DNA of 64,000 bases from Chrysoperla carnea (lineage: Eukaryota > Arthropoda > Insecta > Neuroptera > Chrysopidae). Where the stretch lies: contig NC_058338.1 in assembly GCF_905475395.1 (NCBI RefSeq), forward strand, positions 96,209,435 through 96,273,434, read 5' to 3'. Positions 45,345 through 56,621 of this stretch are shown in pieces; position 1 is the first letter of the stretch; every line of letters starts with the position of its first letter. Both the position numbers and the translations under genes were made by a program. The notes below the pieces were generated by a model. That model was not told the origin of the DNA. It was given only the letters and a program-made list of their open reading frames with translations, and searched no databases.

Positions 45345-45570
45345 TGTACGTTGTCATGAAAGAGGCTACGTTCGTCTACTAAGACTTCGATGCGGGTTCG
45401 AATTCAGGCAGCGGCAGTCGGAAAAATTAAAATTAATGGGGGCGTTAGAATTGATCACATTGTTGTCGCTTAGATAAGAACGAAGTAACCGACTCCATTC
45501 ACATCAAAATTGTAAATGTATATTATATAGATGTAGTTAAAATAAATAAAGATTAACAAATAATGATGTG
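45345..45570 (+). repeat. Possible tRNA-derived SINE
   Basis: GCGGGTTCGAATTCAGGCAG fits a Pol III B box. About 40 nt upstream, CATGAAAGAGGCTACGTTCG is a weak A-box candidate. A unique body follows (GGGGGCGTTAGAATTGATCA), then an AT-rich tail ending AAAATAAATAAAGATTAACA. Only one copy is seen in this window, so the call is tentative. Confidence 0.35.
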
Positions 45571-46189
45571 GGTGGCCTCTGTTATACATTTTCATGAAAT
45601 ATCTTATTAATTCTGAAAAGTCTTACTCTTACTTTAGCTAAATTTCCATGAAATCTCTGATTAATTCTGAAAAAATCTTCTAGAAAAGTCTAAAAACTCG
45701 TAAAAATGCAGTCTTTAAGCTGCTTAGTGAGCATTACATAGATTTTTTCACACTTTTTCAGAATATTTCAAAATTTTTTCGAAAATGTTTTTCAGAACAC
45801 TGCAAGACTAAATTAGACTATTGGCAGAAAATATTTTCACCAGGGTGGCAATGATAAAAAAGAGTATACGAGTTTCAACGCCGCTAGATTGGGTCCAGTC
45901 ATAAACTTTTCACCACCATATTTGTTTAAAATAAATTCTATTAGCAGAGCGTAGTTCCTTCGTTCGTTCGAAGTACCTCTGGGTTATGGATCCCAGCACG
46001 CTTCCAATGTGCCATTCTGCTCTTTGCAATAATATCGCAATAACAATATGTACCGATTATATTGTAAATATAGTAATTAGTATTTACAGAAGCCAAATAC
46101 CAGATGGCATCCGTGCCTGTACATACGTGACTTTCTCCTCTATCTTATTGGTCGGGATAGCATAAGTGGAGGTATTACCCAGAGCTTAT
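45571..46189. other. Non-coding, no gene seen
   Basis: AT-rich with one GC-richer patch near 45980-46020. No open frame or repeat structure that I can support. Confidence 0.4.
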
Positions 46190-46540
46190 AGTTTATTACA
46201 TAAATAGATAGGCAACTCTACCGTTTTTGTACCATCTAGGCATACCAATATCATTAGTATGACAGAATACATGCGTTAAGCGATGCATCTAAGTGAGAGG
46301 AATTATATATTTGTGTTTAGCATGTAATTGTCTCTACAAATACGATACAACAGATCTTCTGTTGTATGCATGCAGAGAGTGGGAGTTTTGTTGCATACAA
46401 GTATTATTAATTGATATACAATATCTGGATGACCGAGCTTTGCTCGGTGTTCTTAAAAAGACACAAATTTTATCACTAATAGAAGACAGTTTTAAATGTC
46501 TCCACACAAATACCAATTTGAATGTCCCGGTAATGTATTT

Positions 46541-46656
46541 TATTTCATTAACTACGATATACACCAATAGATGTCAGGAAGAGTTATAATTTGCATTGTA
46601 TTTCATTAACTACGATATACACCAATGGATGTCAGGAAGAGTTATAATTTGCATTG
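46541..46656 (+). repeat. 58-bp tandem duplication
   Basis: Two adjacent copies (46541-46598 and 46599-46656) beginning TATTTCATTAACTACGATAT and ending TTATAATTTGCATTG, differing by one base (CAATAGATG versus CAATGGATG). Confidence 0.9.
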
Positions 46657-46793
46657 CCGGTTTCAGTTTTTCATGAAAAGACGGATAAAACGACGTTTTT
46701 TAAAAATGAAACCTTGCTAGATCGACTTTTCGCCCCAAAAAACCCCTGCATACTCATTTTCATAAAAATCGTTGGAGCCATTTCCAAGATCGT

Positions 46794-46795
<2 letters not shown>

Positions 46796-46826
<31 letters not shown>
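46796..46826. repeat. (TA)n microsatellite
   Basis: About 31 nt of uninterrupted AT dinucleotides between GATCGTTG and CAAGAATTGC. Confidence 0.9.
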
Positions 46827-46828
<2 letters not shown>

Positions 46829-46965
46829 AGAATTGCTCGTTTAAATATATAATAAGATATGTATATAATACCTCTCACTTAGATGCATTGCATAACGCAT
46901 GTATTCTGTCATACTAATGATATTTGTATGCCTAGATGGTACAAAAACGGCATAAAAAAATAATA

Positions 46966-47299
46966 AACGGCTGTATATAAAATATTGTTTTCCCAACAAC
47001 CATTTAAATAGGAAAATGATTCTCCAAACTAATAGATGGTCCAATCATTTAATCTTGTAGAGCTATCTAGAGTAAGGCACCTTCTTAGACCTAAAAATAG
47101 TACAAATATCTCAGGGAGTTGCACATCTGTTTTAAATAAAAAATTATAATCTGTGGTATTCCCGACTGTGTATTATACATTGATACAGCAATAAGTTTTT
47201 AAACCTTCTTATGAAATATATCAGAGTATGAATAACGTTGTCCTTGTCCTTGTCCTTAGTTTTAGTAGTAATAATTTTTTTTTTGGTAATGTAGGACAC
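46966..47299. other. Non-coding, no gene seen
   Basis: AT-rich; a short TTGTCCTTGTCCTTGTCC triplication near 47240. Confidence 0.4.
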
Positions 47300-47645
47300 T
47301 AGTGTATTTGGTTTTCAATTTTTTATTTAAACGTTTCGACCTCAATTGGCTCTTTTTCAAGTCTCTAGAACAAATTTAGCAATCAATAAGTTTTTTCTGT
47401 TTTAAAGTCTTACCTAAAAAGATTGTTTACACTTTGAACAATGAATTACATAAATAAATATTTAAGAACATATATATTTATTTAAAAAAATTAAAACAAA
47501 AATCTAAATTTTATTATCTGTTATAATTATTAAAACAGATTATTGATTGTTAAATTTGTTGTAGAGTCTTGAAAAGACCCAATTGGGTCGAAATGTTACC
47601 AAATAAAAAATTTAAAACCATAATTCCCAAGAAAACCAAATAATA
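47300..47645. repeat. Inverted repeat (family K)
   Basis: TTTGGTTTTCAATTTTTTAT, TTTCGACCTCAATTGGCTCT and GTCTCTAGAACAAATTTAGC at the left are mirrored by 47525-47640 (AAATTTGTTGTAGAGTCTTG, CCCAATTGGGTCGAAATG, AAGAAAACCAAATAAT). The centre is near 47460. Confidence 0.75.
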
Positions 47646-47649
47646 TCAG

Positions 47650-48600
47650 AGTATAATCATGTTATTTTCAAGTTTGTAACACTTAGAAATATTGATGCTA
47701 CAAACAAAATTTTGGAATAGATGTACATAAAATCACCTAGAGATCGTAGTCCTGCAACAACAAATACGACTTCGACCATCTCCAAAACCTTTTCGACAAA
47801 AGTGTCACCGCAGACTCTTCTAAAGGAGGTGTTTGAGGAATGCAGTCTCGATCCAATCGTGACCAGGTCCATGCTGGCTAATCTCTACAACAACTTACCT
47901 AATAGAGGGTCCAAAATCAAATTCACAAAGTTAACAAACCGAATTACCGAGGAGTTTAACCTTCCGCCCGTTGAAAAAACCGGCCTATCTTCTGGATCCC
48001 AATCCGAAACAGACCTACAGAGCTACTAAGTTCATCCAAACATTGTATTTAAGTACAGTCGCCAAGGACTTGGGTTAAGTCAGAGCGACTTTAAATAAAC
48101 ACGAAAAAAAAAAAACACCAATTTAAGTCTATTTCAGTTTATCCGGTCGCCCGAAATTTTTATAGTGTTCTCAGGACGTAAAAACTGAATTAGAGTTCAT
48201 AAATGTGCAACATGAGACATTCTTGTAAACCGTAACAGATAGAAGAAAAGTTTAAACATAAAAGTTGTTCCTTATAAAAAATTTAACAATTTTTGTTTGA
48301 AACAGTTTTCCGTAAATGTCATTGTTTTCCCGCAAGGGCGCCAATTAGAGAAAAAATTTTGATGTCTTCTCCTAAACTATAAAAAATAGAGAACTAACAT
48401 TGTGAATAATTTTGGAATAACAGGAAACATATTTCTATAAAATTTTCGAAAAACGAAACAAATGACGGCCGAAAGGCTGCCATAATTGTGTTGGTTTTTT
48501 AAACTTTTCTAATTTATTAAAAATAATGTAAACACTGGGATTTAACACTGTCTAGGATATTACAACAATTAATTAAGTCAATTGATTATTTTCCCTTGTT
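47650..48600 (+). repeat. Family A repeat, copy 7, split by a retroposed insert
   Basis: The left half (47655-47746: CAAGTTTGTAACACTTAGAA, ATTGATGCTACAAACAAAAT, ATAAAATCACCT) and the right half (48118-48600: ATTTAAGTCTATTTCAGTTT, CTCAGGACGTAAAAACTGA, to GTCAATTGATTATTTTCC) are one diverged family A element, interrupted by 47747-48117. Confidence 0.7.
47747..48117 (+). mobile_element. Retroposed cDNA end with A-tail
   Basis: An open coding stretch (SPRDRSPATTNTTSTISKTF, FEECSLDPIVTRSMLANLY, NNLPNRGSKIKFTKLTNRI, TEEFNLPPVEKTGL) runs to a TAA/TAG-type stop at about 48029. It is followed by a 75-nt 3' UTR, an AAATAAA signal and A12 at about 48106-48117. It sits cleanly inside a family A repeat. 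This is the signature of reverse-transcribed mRNA or of a 5'-truncated LINE end. The protein is not recognised; the Ser/Thr-rich start and helical end could belong to a LINE ORF1. Confidence 0.6.
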
Positions 48601-48639
48601 TTTCAAAAAATTGATTTGGCCAAAAATTGATAATTCTAA

Positions 48640-49965
48640 TGAGGCTAAATACTCCAGTAAACGAGGAGAAAAAAAGACGAAATCTCTAAATTTTGACATA
48701 TAGCACTTTTGGTCCAGGGGGTGGTAACCACCGGTTCAACGAGAATCGATAAAATAATGAATTCTATGTAAAAAGTGTCACTCAAGTATATTTCGAAAAG
48801 TCAATTTCTGAGTTATTGGCGATTGAAATTCGGAGTATTTAACGTTAAATAACTGAAAAATTGGACATTTTTTTTAAACACTTTTGAAAATACCTACTCT
48901 AAAAACTCTTGAAAATGAAATTGTAAGTCATTAGCACGAAAATTAACGGAATTAATATGAAAAGGAAGTTGCTCGTACCATTTTTTTATGTTTTATGCAG
49001 CACAAAAACTGATAAGTTTACCACGGGAACTAATGCTTGTCGCTTTCCAATTTACTTTATTTAGGTATTGACAACACTCATAAAGTTTTAGCAGTTTCGG
49101 ATAAATAGTTTCTGAAAATTTGCAATTTAAATGAAAAAAATACTTTCGAAAAAATTGTCTTTATCGTTAAATAACTCGAAAAATAATAAAGTTAAACAAA
49201 AAACAGTTTTGAAAGTAAAATATTCTGCGGAATGAGAGCTAAATTTTTGCTCTTTAAACTTTTTTTGTAATTTTCTTATTTTTCAAGTTTTTTAACAAAA
49301 AAGAAATTTTTTTGTTTTTTTCGAGAAATTTTTTTTTACATTTAAATTGAAAAATTTTAAACACTATATTTCTAAAACTGCTAAAAATTTTTGAGCATCT
49401 AAAACTGTTTTCAGTATCTACATAAAGTCTATTGGACAGCGGCAAGCAATTATTATTAATTATAATTTTAGTTCCCGTCGTAAATTCATCAGTTTTTCTG
49501 CTGAATAAAACATAAAAAAAGATACGATTAAGTTTTTTTTCATTATAACGCCGTTAATTTTCGTGCGCAAATTACAAGAAATTGTTTTTTTCATTTTCAA
49601 AGCACTTTGATAGTACTTTAAAAAGCGTTTGAAATATTTTTTCAAAAAACGTCAAATTTTTCAGTTATTTAACGTTAAATACTTCGAATTTCAATCGCCA
49701 ATAGCTCGGACAGTATTGACTTTTCGAAATATGTTTCAATCACACTTTTTGCTTCGAATTTTTCACTATCGATTCCCGTTGTAATTTTAAATGTATATTT
49801 TTCTACCCTCCTAGGCGGGGTGGCTACCACCCGCTGGGGAAATGTGCAAGTTGGTATATTACTTTTGTTTCTTAGTTATCTACTTACCGTTGAATTTTCA
49901 AATCAATCAGAGCTATAGGAAAGAATTTAGAGATTTAATCCTCGTTTACTAGTTGGAGAATAAAA
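48640..49965. mobile_element. Family C foldback, copy 2
   Basis: Begins CTCCAGTAAACGAGG near 48650 and ends CCTCGTTTACTAGTTGGAG near 49965. Arms of about 600 bp share GGGGTGGTAACCACC/GGGGTGGCTACCACCC, CGATTGAAATTCGGAGTATT and CGAAAAGTCAAT. The centre is near 49260. Same core as the palindrome at 28.5-30.6 kb, without family B ends. Confidence 0.8.
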
Positions 49966-49990
49966 ATCAGTGTGGTTTTGTAGTCTGCAT

Positions 49991-51418
49991 TAGTGATGGG
50001 ACGAATGTTCGCATTCCCGAATTTTTTAAAATTCACATTCACAAAAAATGATGCGAATGTTTTGCGAATGCTTTTGACAAAAAATCATCGCCATTTTGTA
50101 TCATAAATTGCAAAATAACCCCAAACTTCACTAATATGTACTGTACTCATATTTTTAGATCACTTTTTAATCCTGTTAAATTTGAATGTTGGACAAATGC
50201 AATAGGGTATTCCACTATTTTTGAAAAAGTACTTCAAAATGTTGATTTTGCTAATAAAAAGCCACCAAAAATTTTTTTCGGAAAAATACACACGCTTTCT
50301 TGCCAAAAACTTAAATTAAAAACCTTTAATTTTAAACCTTTTTTAAACTGTCAAAAACGCTGGCATCCAATTTGATGACATAATATGGGTATCACTATAC
50401 GAAATAACACAAATAATTTTGACAGATATATTCATAGACATCAGATTATAATATAAATATTTATTATCCATGGATATATATCATACCCAGCTGTCTACAC
50501 TTGACTAACTGATGATCTATGACTTATACCGCTATGACATTACAGCAGGGCTTACCCGCGCTTTAGGTCACGTGATATACAGTTTAAAAATTACTATTTT
50601 TAATTTTAATATTATTAAAGAAAAAAGTGCTTTTATCACTCGAAATCAGAATGTTTACGTATATTTTTATATAAATTTTATTTTTTTTCAAATTTTATGA
50701 TTCATTTTTGACTAACGATAATACCCTATTATAGTAAACTAACTTCAAATAAAAAAAAATTGCTTTTGATAGACTTATACGACGGATTATATGCAGGATT
50801 ATTGGATTATAATGAAAAATTATAGGTATTAGCTCGATCCGTGCGGAATTTCGCTTCCCGTGGCTACCATAACCAATGGCTACCCTGTACCTGTGACTAA
50901 AAAACAACAACTTTCGTAGAAAAGTGGTGAAAATATCAAAAGTTATTAAATTAATATTAGGGGAATATGTTTTAAAAATAGTTTCATTTGAAATATCTTT
51001 ACAGTTGCTGATTCACTTCTTAATAATGTCTTCAGTATTAGGAAAACATCTATAAAAATTGTTACATTCGAATCATGTTTGCCTGATACACTTATTATTC
51101 AACTCATTTAAATTATAGAGATACCTATATTCTTTCGTTAAATTTATTTATTATTTGTCTAGACTGTTTTTTCTTAAGCGGTAAAATTTTACTCGTGAGT
51201 ATATTCTTCGCCAGAAGCCAACATGATAAGCTTGAAAATGAGACGTGAACCATGAAATTTGATGAAGGAATAAGGAAAATAAACATAAAATGGACATAAA
51301 AAAAATATGCTGGAAAAATAAAATAGAAGGATTAATTAATCCAGTAAATATATTAGAATTTGTGAGCGCTTCATTTGAAGGTTAACATGTACAAAATTCA
51401 ACATTTGTCCCATCACTA
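49991..51418. mobile_element. hAT-type non-autonomous element
   Basis: TIRs TAGTGATGGGACGAATGTT (left) and its near-complement at the right end (18 of 19 match). They are flanked by an 8-bp duplication GTCTGCAT (49983-49990) / GTCTGCGT (51419-51426), seven of eight identical. An 8-bp target and a TAGTGATGGG-type end are characteristic of hAT. No transposase inside. A family L element is nested in it. Confidence 0.8.
50203..50728. mobile_element. Family L MITE, copy 1
   Basis: About 526 bp with short TIRs TAGGGTATT/AATACCCTA. Shares GAAAAAGTACTTCAAAATGT, ACACACGCTTTCTTGCCAAA, ATATTCATAGACATCAGATT and TTAGGTCACGTGATATACAG with copy 2 at 55812. Confidence 0.8.
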
Positions 51419-51984
51419 GTCTGCGTACAATTTATTAAAATAATTATGAAACACACTGTAATTGTTCACATTTATTTAGCTATATAGCTATTGAGTTAAA
51501 TTACACAACAATATAAACGTTAATTTATTGACATTGAATGTAGTAAATATTTTAATATAGATAAATATTGCAACAATTCAAAAATTTTATTTTATATAAA
51601 TCATAATCACTAGTCACTCATTCCATTGTTATCACTTATAATTGAACTTCATTGCTAGCTACTACTACAGAGTCATGATCGACGCGACGTGACGATTAGT
51701 TAATTGTTGAAACAACTATAAATATGATCGTAAATAAATTCAAAGTGAATTTTGATAATTAATTATTTAAAAAAAAAAAATGTTTACAATTTGTCAAGGA
51801 CAATTATTGCAGTTTTATGCAACGTTTGCAGGTATTTAAAATATTTTTATTAATTTATACAAATTTTTAGTAATAAGATGTTGTAAATTTATACTAAGTT
51901 CTAAGTAATTCAGGATTAATTTCGATTTATTATTTATGTTTAAAAATTTCTTTCAATATTAGTACAAGTAAAGTAAGTATCTAA
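51419..51984. other. Non-coding, no gene seen
   Basis: AT-rich sequence between the hAT-type and family B elements. The only open stretch is short. Confidence 0.4.
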
Positions 51985-52832
51985 AAGAAAAAAAATTAAT
52001 GCATCTTTGAAATTTTCCACATAACTAAATTGATTATTAGGGTGTAAACACTTCGTAAAAAAAAGTAGACCTCTCACGGGTGTACCTAACCCCCTTTTTT
52101 ACGAGGTAGTTGGGGGTTTAATCATTTTTTTACAAATTACAAAAAAACTATGCATCAAATAAAAAAAAAACTTTAATTAAAAGTTCTAGCTGAAGTATTT
52201 GTGAACATTGTCGTTTTTTTTTTTGCGACTTTCTTGCTTCAAAGTGTTCATTTTCTCCAAAATTATAAAAAAAGTGTGTTGAATTTTTTTCGTTTAACTT
52301 CAACTAGTGGTTTTGTGAAATAATCTAGAAAACAAAAAAAAAAACAAAAAAATTCCAGAATATAGGTACTTGCAAAAATTTGGAAATTTTCGAAATTTTT
52401 GAAAGTATTTTGGAGACGCCCCCAAGGGTAACAAGGGAAGTTTTAAAAAAAAAAAAATAATCCAAACAAAAGTTGTTTATTTTTTTATAAAAAATAACTT
52501 TTACATTTAAACTTTTGTTCTATCTCTAACGGTTTACAAGATGGATAGTTTTTAATTTGATTGAATGAGCAAAAAAATTCCATTTTAAAATTGGCGTATC
52601 ACGGTCAATTTTGAAGCTAGAGTGTCGCAAAAAAAATGAAAATTTGCAGAAATACTTTAGCCAGAACTTTCAATTGAACTTTTTTTTATTTGATGCATAG
52701 TTTTTTTATTAAATCCCCGATTACCCCCCAACAATGGGGGTTAGGTGCGCCCCTGAGAGGTCGAGACTTTTTTTACACTCTAATAAACAAATAATAAATA
52801 AAATTTCAAAGATGCATTAATTTTTTCTTTAT
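51985..52832. mobile_element. Family B foldback, intact copy
   Basis: About 848 bp. Ends AAAAAATTAATGCATCTTTG...(inverted) CAAAGATGCATTAATTTTTT. Arms of about 200 bp carry TTATTAGGGTGTAAACAC, a TAACCCCC..TT block and TTACAAATTACAAAAAAACT. The centre shares a module with family A (CGCCCCCAAGGGTAACAAGG...TTCTATCTCTAACGGTTTAC). Confidence 0.8.
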
Positions 52833-52974
52833 TACCATGATATTCTATTTTATTTTATAAGACTACATGTTTAATATAAATTTTTACATTTTTCCCAAAA
52901 GGGTTGATCTTAAGGACGTTCCCAAAAAATCACATTTTCGGATAATTATCTTTAAATCGTGTATATGCATTTAC

Positions 52975-55315
52975 TGTATACTCCAGTAAACGAGGCTAAA
53001 ATCTCTAAATTCTTTCCTATTGCTCCGATTGACCTGGAAATTTGGGATTAACTTTTGTTCATCTTCTAGATCAAAAGTTGTATGGTACCTAGTGGTGCTT
53101 TTGCTCAGAAAATGTGCAAAGGAAATCGATAAAGCGATGAAATCTAAGCAAGAAGTATCATTTAAGTATATTTGAGTTATTGGCTATTTGGACTAAGAGC
53201 CAGCGCCTACTAGACATATGTTAAAGTATAAAAGCTGAAAATTTTTTTGCGTATTCTCACTGGTGTAGGTAACAATGTTTGGAGGTTACAAACCTTAACT
53301 AACGGTGTCTTCGGTAGGTATCAGGTAATCTAGGGACGCAGCGTTAAATTATAAAAGCTGAAATTTACACAGAGTGTTCAAATGACCATTCTAATTAAGT
53401 CAATATTGAAAAGGCCAAACGTATCCGAAGGGTCTAACACTCCCCCAGACGCGGTAGAAGGTCAAATGCTCTGAGGAAGCATTGCTTAGGTACATGAATG
53501 CATTTAAGAGAGTATTCGTGCAGTTCAAATTTTATAATTAAAGAAAATATAATAATTTTTAAATAACCCGACATGTTCGAAAGGTTGAACACCCTAGTGA
53601 ATAAAGGCTAGCTAGAACTATACATGAGAGAGCATGAGAAAACTGTTAAGTGAATTTGATGCAAAAAAAATTATTTAATCAGAGTACATAGTAATTTAAT
53701 TTAGATTGTTTATTTATTAAAATAAGTAAATAAATTTAGCTTAATATTAATTAATGGTATAAAGTCGAATGCATCGATAGGTCGTTACTTATGTACGTGA
53801 ATAAATGGAAATAAATATTTATCAGTATTTTTGAATTTATTAGTAATTTTAAAATAATATAAAATAAACATAAATAAATATGTATTATTCAATAATCATG
53901 ACATACATAACCTAAAAGATTTCGAATAATTTAGTTAATATAACACAAGTCGAAGGTTGTGTTTCGAAAGAAAATTTTAGAAGACAAATTGCAGTGAAAT
54001 AAGTTCATAATCATGGAAGAAAATGTAGATTGTGTATTTTGTGCATATGACCTTCTACCGCATCTGGGGGAGTGTTAGACCCTTCGGATACGTTTGGCCT
54101 TTTCAATATTGACTTTGAATTGGCATTTGAACACTCTGATACTTACCGAAAGCACCGTTAGTCAAGGTTTGTAACCCCCAAACATTGTTCCATACAAAAG
54201 TGAGGATACGCAAAAAAAATTTCAGCTTTTATACTTTAACGTTTGTCTGGCATTCGCTGGCTCTTACTCTATTGAAATTCAGAGTTGTTAACGTTAAATG
54301 ACTGAAAAATTTGACGTTTTTTGAAAAAAGTATGCCGTATACTTTTGAAAGTATTATAAAAACCTTGAAAATGAACATAGTTTCATAGTTTCTCGTACAT
54401 TTAGTCAGCTCAAAAACTGATGAATTTACCACGGCGCGGCAACTAAAATTAATACTTGCCACTGTATTATTACTGTATTTCCAATTTACTGTATTAAGAT
54501 ACTCAAAACATGCTCAAAAAGATATAACAGTTTCGGATAAATAGTTTTCGAAATATTGCAATTTAAATAAAAAAAAATTTTTTTTTGAAAAAAACGAAAA
54601 AATTGTCTTTATTGTAAAATAACTCGAAAACGAATAAAGTTACAAAAAAAGTTTAGAAAAAAAAAATTTTTCCGAAGAATATTTTCCCTTACAAACTTGT
54701 TTTGTAAGTTTAACAATAAAGACATTTTTTTTTTCGAAATAATTTTTGCATTCAAATTTCAATATTTCAAAAAGTATATATCCGAAACTGCTAGAACTTT
54801 TGAGCTTGTTGTCAGTACCTAAATAAATAAAGTAAATTGGAAAGTGGCAAGCATTAATTTTAGGTCCCGTGGTAACGGAAATCAGTTTTTGTGATGAATG
54901 AGACATAAAAAAGGTACGAAAAAAGAATTTACTTTTCATTACAACTCGGTTAATTTTTGTTCGTGACTTAATACTTTTTCCATTTCAAGGTTTTTTATAG
55001 TACTTTCAAAAGTATATACCTTCATAAGAAAAATTCAAATTTTTCAGTCATTTAACGTTAAATATTCTGAATTTCAATCGCCAATATTCTGACTACTTTT
55101 TGCTTAGATTTCATCGTTCTATCGATTCCCGTTTCCATATTAAACATATATTTCTATCCCGTAGAAGGGGTGGTTACCATCCCCTGGACAAAGCACCACT
55201 ATAGGCATCAAATAACTTGGTGTTGAGGGTGAACAAAAGCGAATTTCATCGACATCGGTGCTATAGGTTAAAATTTTGAAATTTAGTCTTTTTTCTCCTC
55301 GATTATTGGAGTAAA
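52975..55315. mobile_element. Family C foldback, copy 3, carrying family D
   Basis: Left CTCCAGTAAACGAGGCTAAA, right CCTCGATTATTGGAG. Inner arm parts AATTTTTCAGTCATTTAACG with its complement, and GAAGGGGTGGTTACCATCCC. A family D MITE occupies 53196-54264 and splits the GAGTTATTGGC|GATTGAAATTC segment of the left arm. Confidence 0.75.
53196..54264. mobile_element. Family D MITE, copy 2
   Basis: TIR AGAGCCAGCGCCTACTAGAC with flanking TA at 53194-53195 and 54265-54266. Both arms carry GGTAGGTATCAG-type sequence and CGCGGTAGAAGGTCA...TGACCTTCTACCGCATC. About 1069 bp, longer than copy 1 in the middle. Confidence 0.85.
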
Positions 55316-55439
55316 AGAAAAGGAAGCATTTGATCGAGGAATCGACTGCTAATTAGTATATTTTTATCGAAGCTAATTTTTATTGAAAATGTTTGTCTGA
55401 GTGTACTTAAAACAAAGTCATATTTATCCGAACTTATGT

Positions 55440-55800
55440 TTTCTCGATGAACACCCATATGGTGGGACACAAGTACGGAAGTAACTTACTTCCAAACACC
55501 ATATTCGCGTTATTTTTAAACCCCGAACTAAAAAAGGGGTGTTATAAGTGATCGCTATGTGTGGCTGTCTGCCTGTCTGTCTGTAGCATCGTAGCGCCTA
55601 AACGAATGAACCGATTTTGATTTTCTTGGTTTTGTTTGAAAAGTAATTTAATAGAGAGTGTTCTTAGCTATCCAGTGCGAATTTAGGGTTCCGCACCCAA
55701 AAAAAATTGGTGATTATCTTCCAAATCGACTCAGTTTGGAAAAGGCAATTTAATGAAAAGTGTTCCTGAGTTCCATACCCAAAAAATTTGTCGGAAGTTT
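55440..55800 (+). repeat. Fragment of a common insect repeat with CTGT run
   Basis: TAAACCCCGAACTAAAAAAG, GGGGTGTTATAAGTGATCGC, CTGTCTGCCTGTCTGTCTGT, GCGCCTAAACGAATGAACCG and GAGTGTTCTTAGCTATCC. Related, inverted sequence occurs near 44170-44350. I recall similar text from many arthropod genomes but cannot name the class. Confidence 0.6.
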
Positions 55801-55811
55801 TTTAAATTTTG

Positions 55812-56342
55812 TAAATAGTGTATTCTACTATTTTTGAAAAAGTACTTCAAAATGTTGATTTTGCCAATAAAAAGCCACCAATAATTTATTTCCGAAAAAT
55901 ACACACGCTTTCTTGCCAAAAACTTAAATTAAATTTTAAACCTTTTTTAAACTGTCCAAAACACGGGCATCCAATTTGAAGACGTAATATCGGTATCATT
56001 ACCTACACGAAATAACACAGATAAGTTTGACTGATATATTCATAGACATCTGATTATAATAAATATAAATATTTATTATCTATGGATATATTATACCCAA
56101 CTGTCTACACTGAACTAATTGATGGTCTATGGCTCATACCGATATGACATCACAGCAGGGCTTACCCGGGTTTTAGGTCACGTGATATACAGTTTAAAAA
56201 TTACTATTTTTAATTTTACTATTTTAAAAGAAAAATGTGCTTTTATGACTCGAAATGAGAATATTTAAGTATATTTTTACATAAATTTAAACTTTTTTCA
56301 AATTTCATGATTTATTTTTGATTAACGATAATACCCTATTTT
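55812..56342. mobile_element. Family L MITE, copy 2
   Basis: Aligned end to end with 50203-50728. The left terminus is mutated (TAGTGTATTCTACT), the right terminus is intact (AATACCCTATT). Confidence 0.8.
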
Positions 56343-56621
56343 ACTTATACATTTTAAAAACTATTGTATTTTATATTATGGACAATTCCCAGCATTTTTT
56401 GATTCTTGATATTTCTTACTTAAAGTCACTCGTTTGTGTTGAAAATTAAGATTATTTTGTGTTTCCGATCAAAAATTTAATTTGAAAGTCATTAGTTAAT
56501 ATGTTTTGGACAATTCTAGGTATTTTTTATTCAATACAGTTTCCAACAAACCTCACCGTTGTCGATATACAAAGATTCATTCCTTTATTTTGTTTATTTA
56601 CATACATTCACATGTAAATGT

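Larger units (their letters stand above)
46190..46965. mobile_element. Foldback element (family J)
   Basis: The left arm (about 46200-46305: CGTTTTTGTACCATCTAGGC, AGTATGACAGAATACATGCG, GCATCTAAGTGAGAGG) returns inverted at 46870-46950 (CCTCTCACTTAGATGCATTG, CGCATGTATTCTGTCATACT, GCCTAGATGGTACAAAAACG). The middle holds a 58-bp direct duplication and a (TA)n run. Confidence 0.8.

Noticed and set aside
46796..46826. TA repeat considered as a promoter or origin element
   Set aside because: A plain dinucleotide microsatellite in a foldback loop; nothing around it supports a regulatory role.
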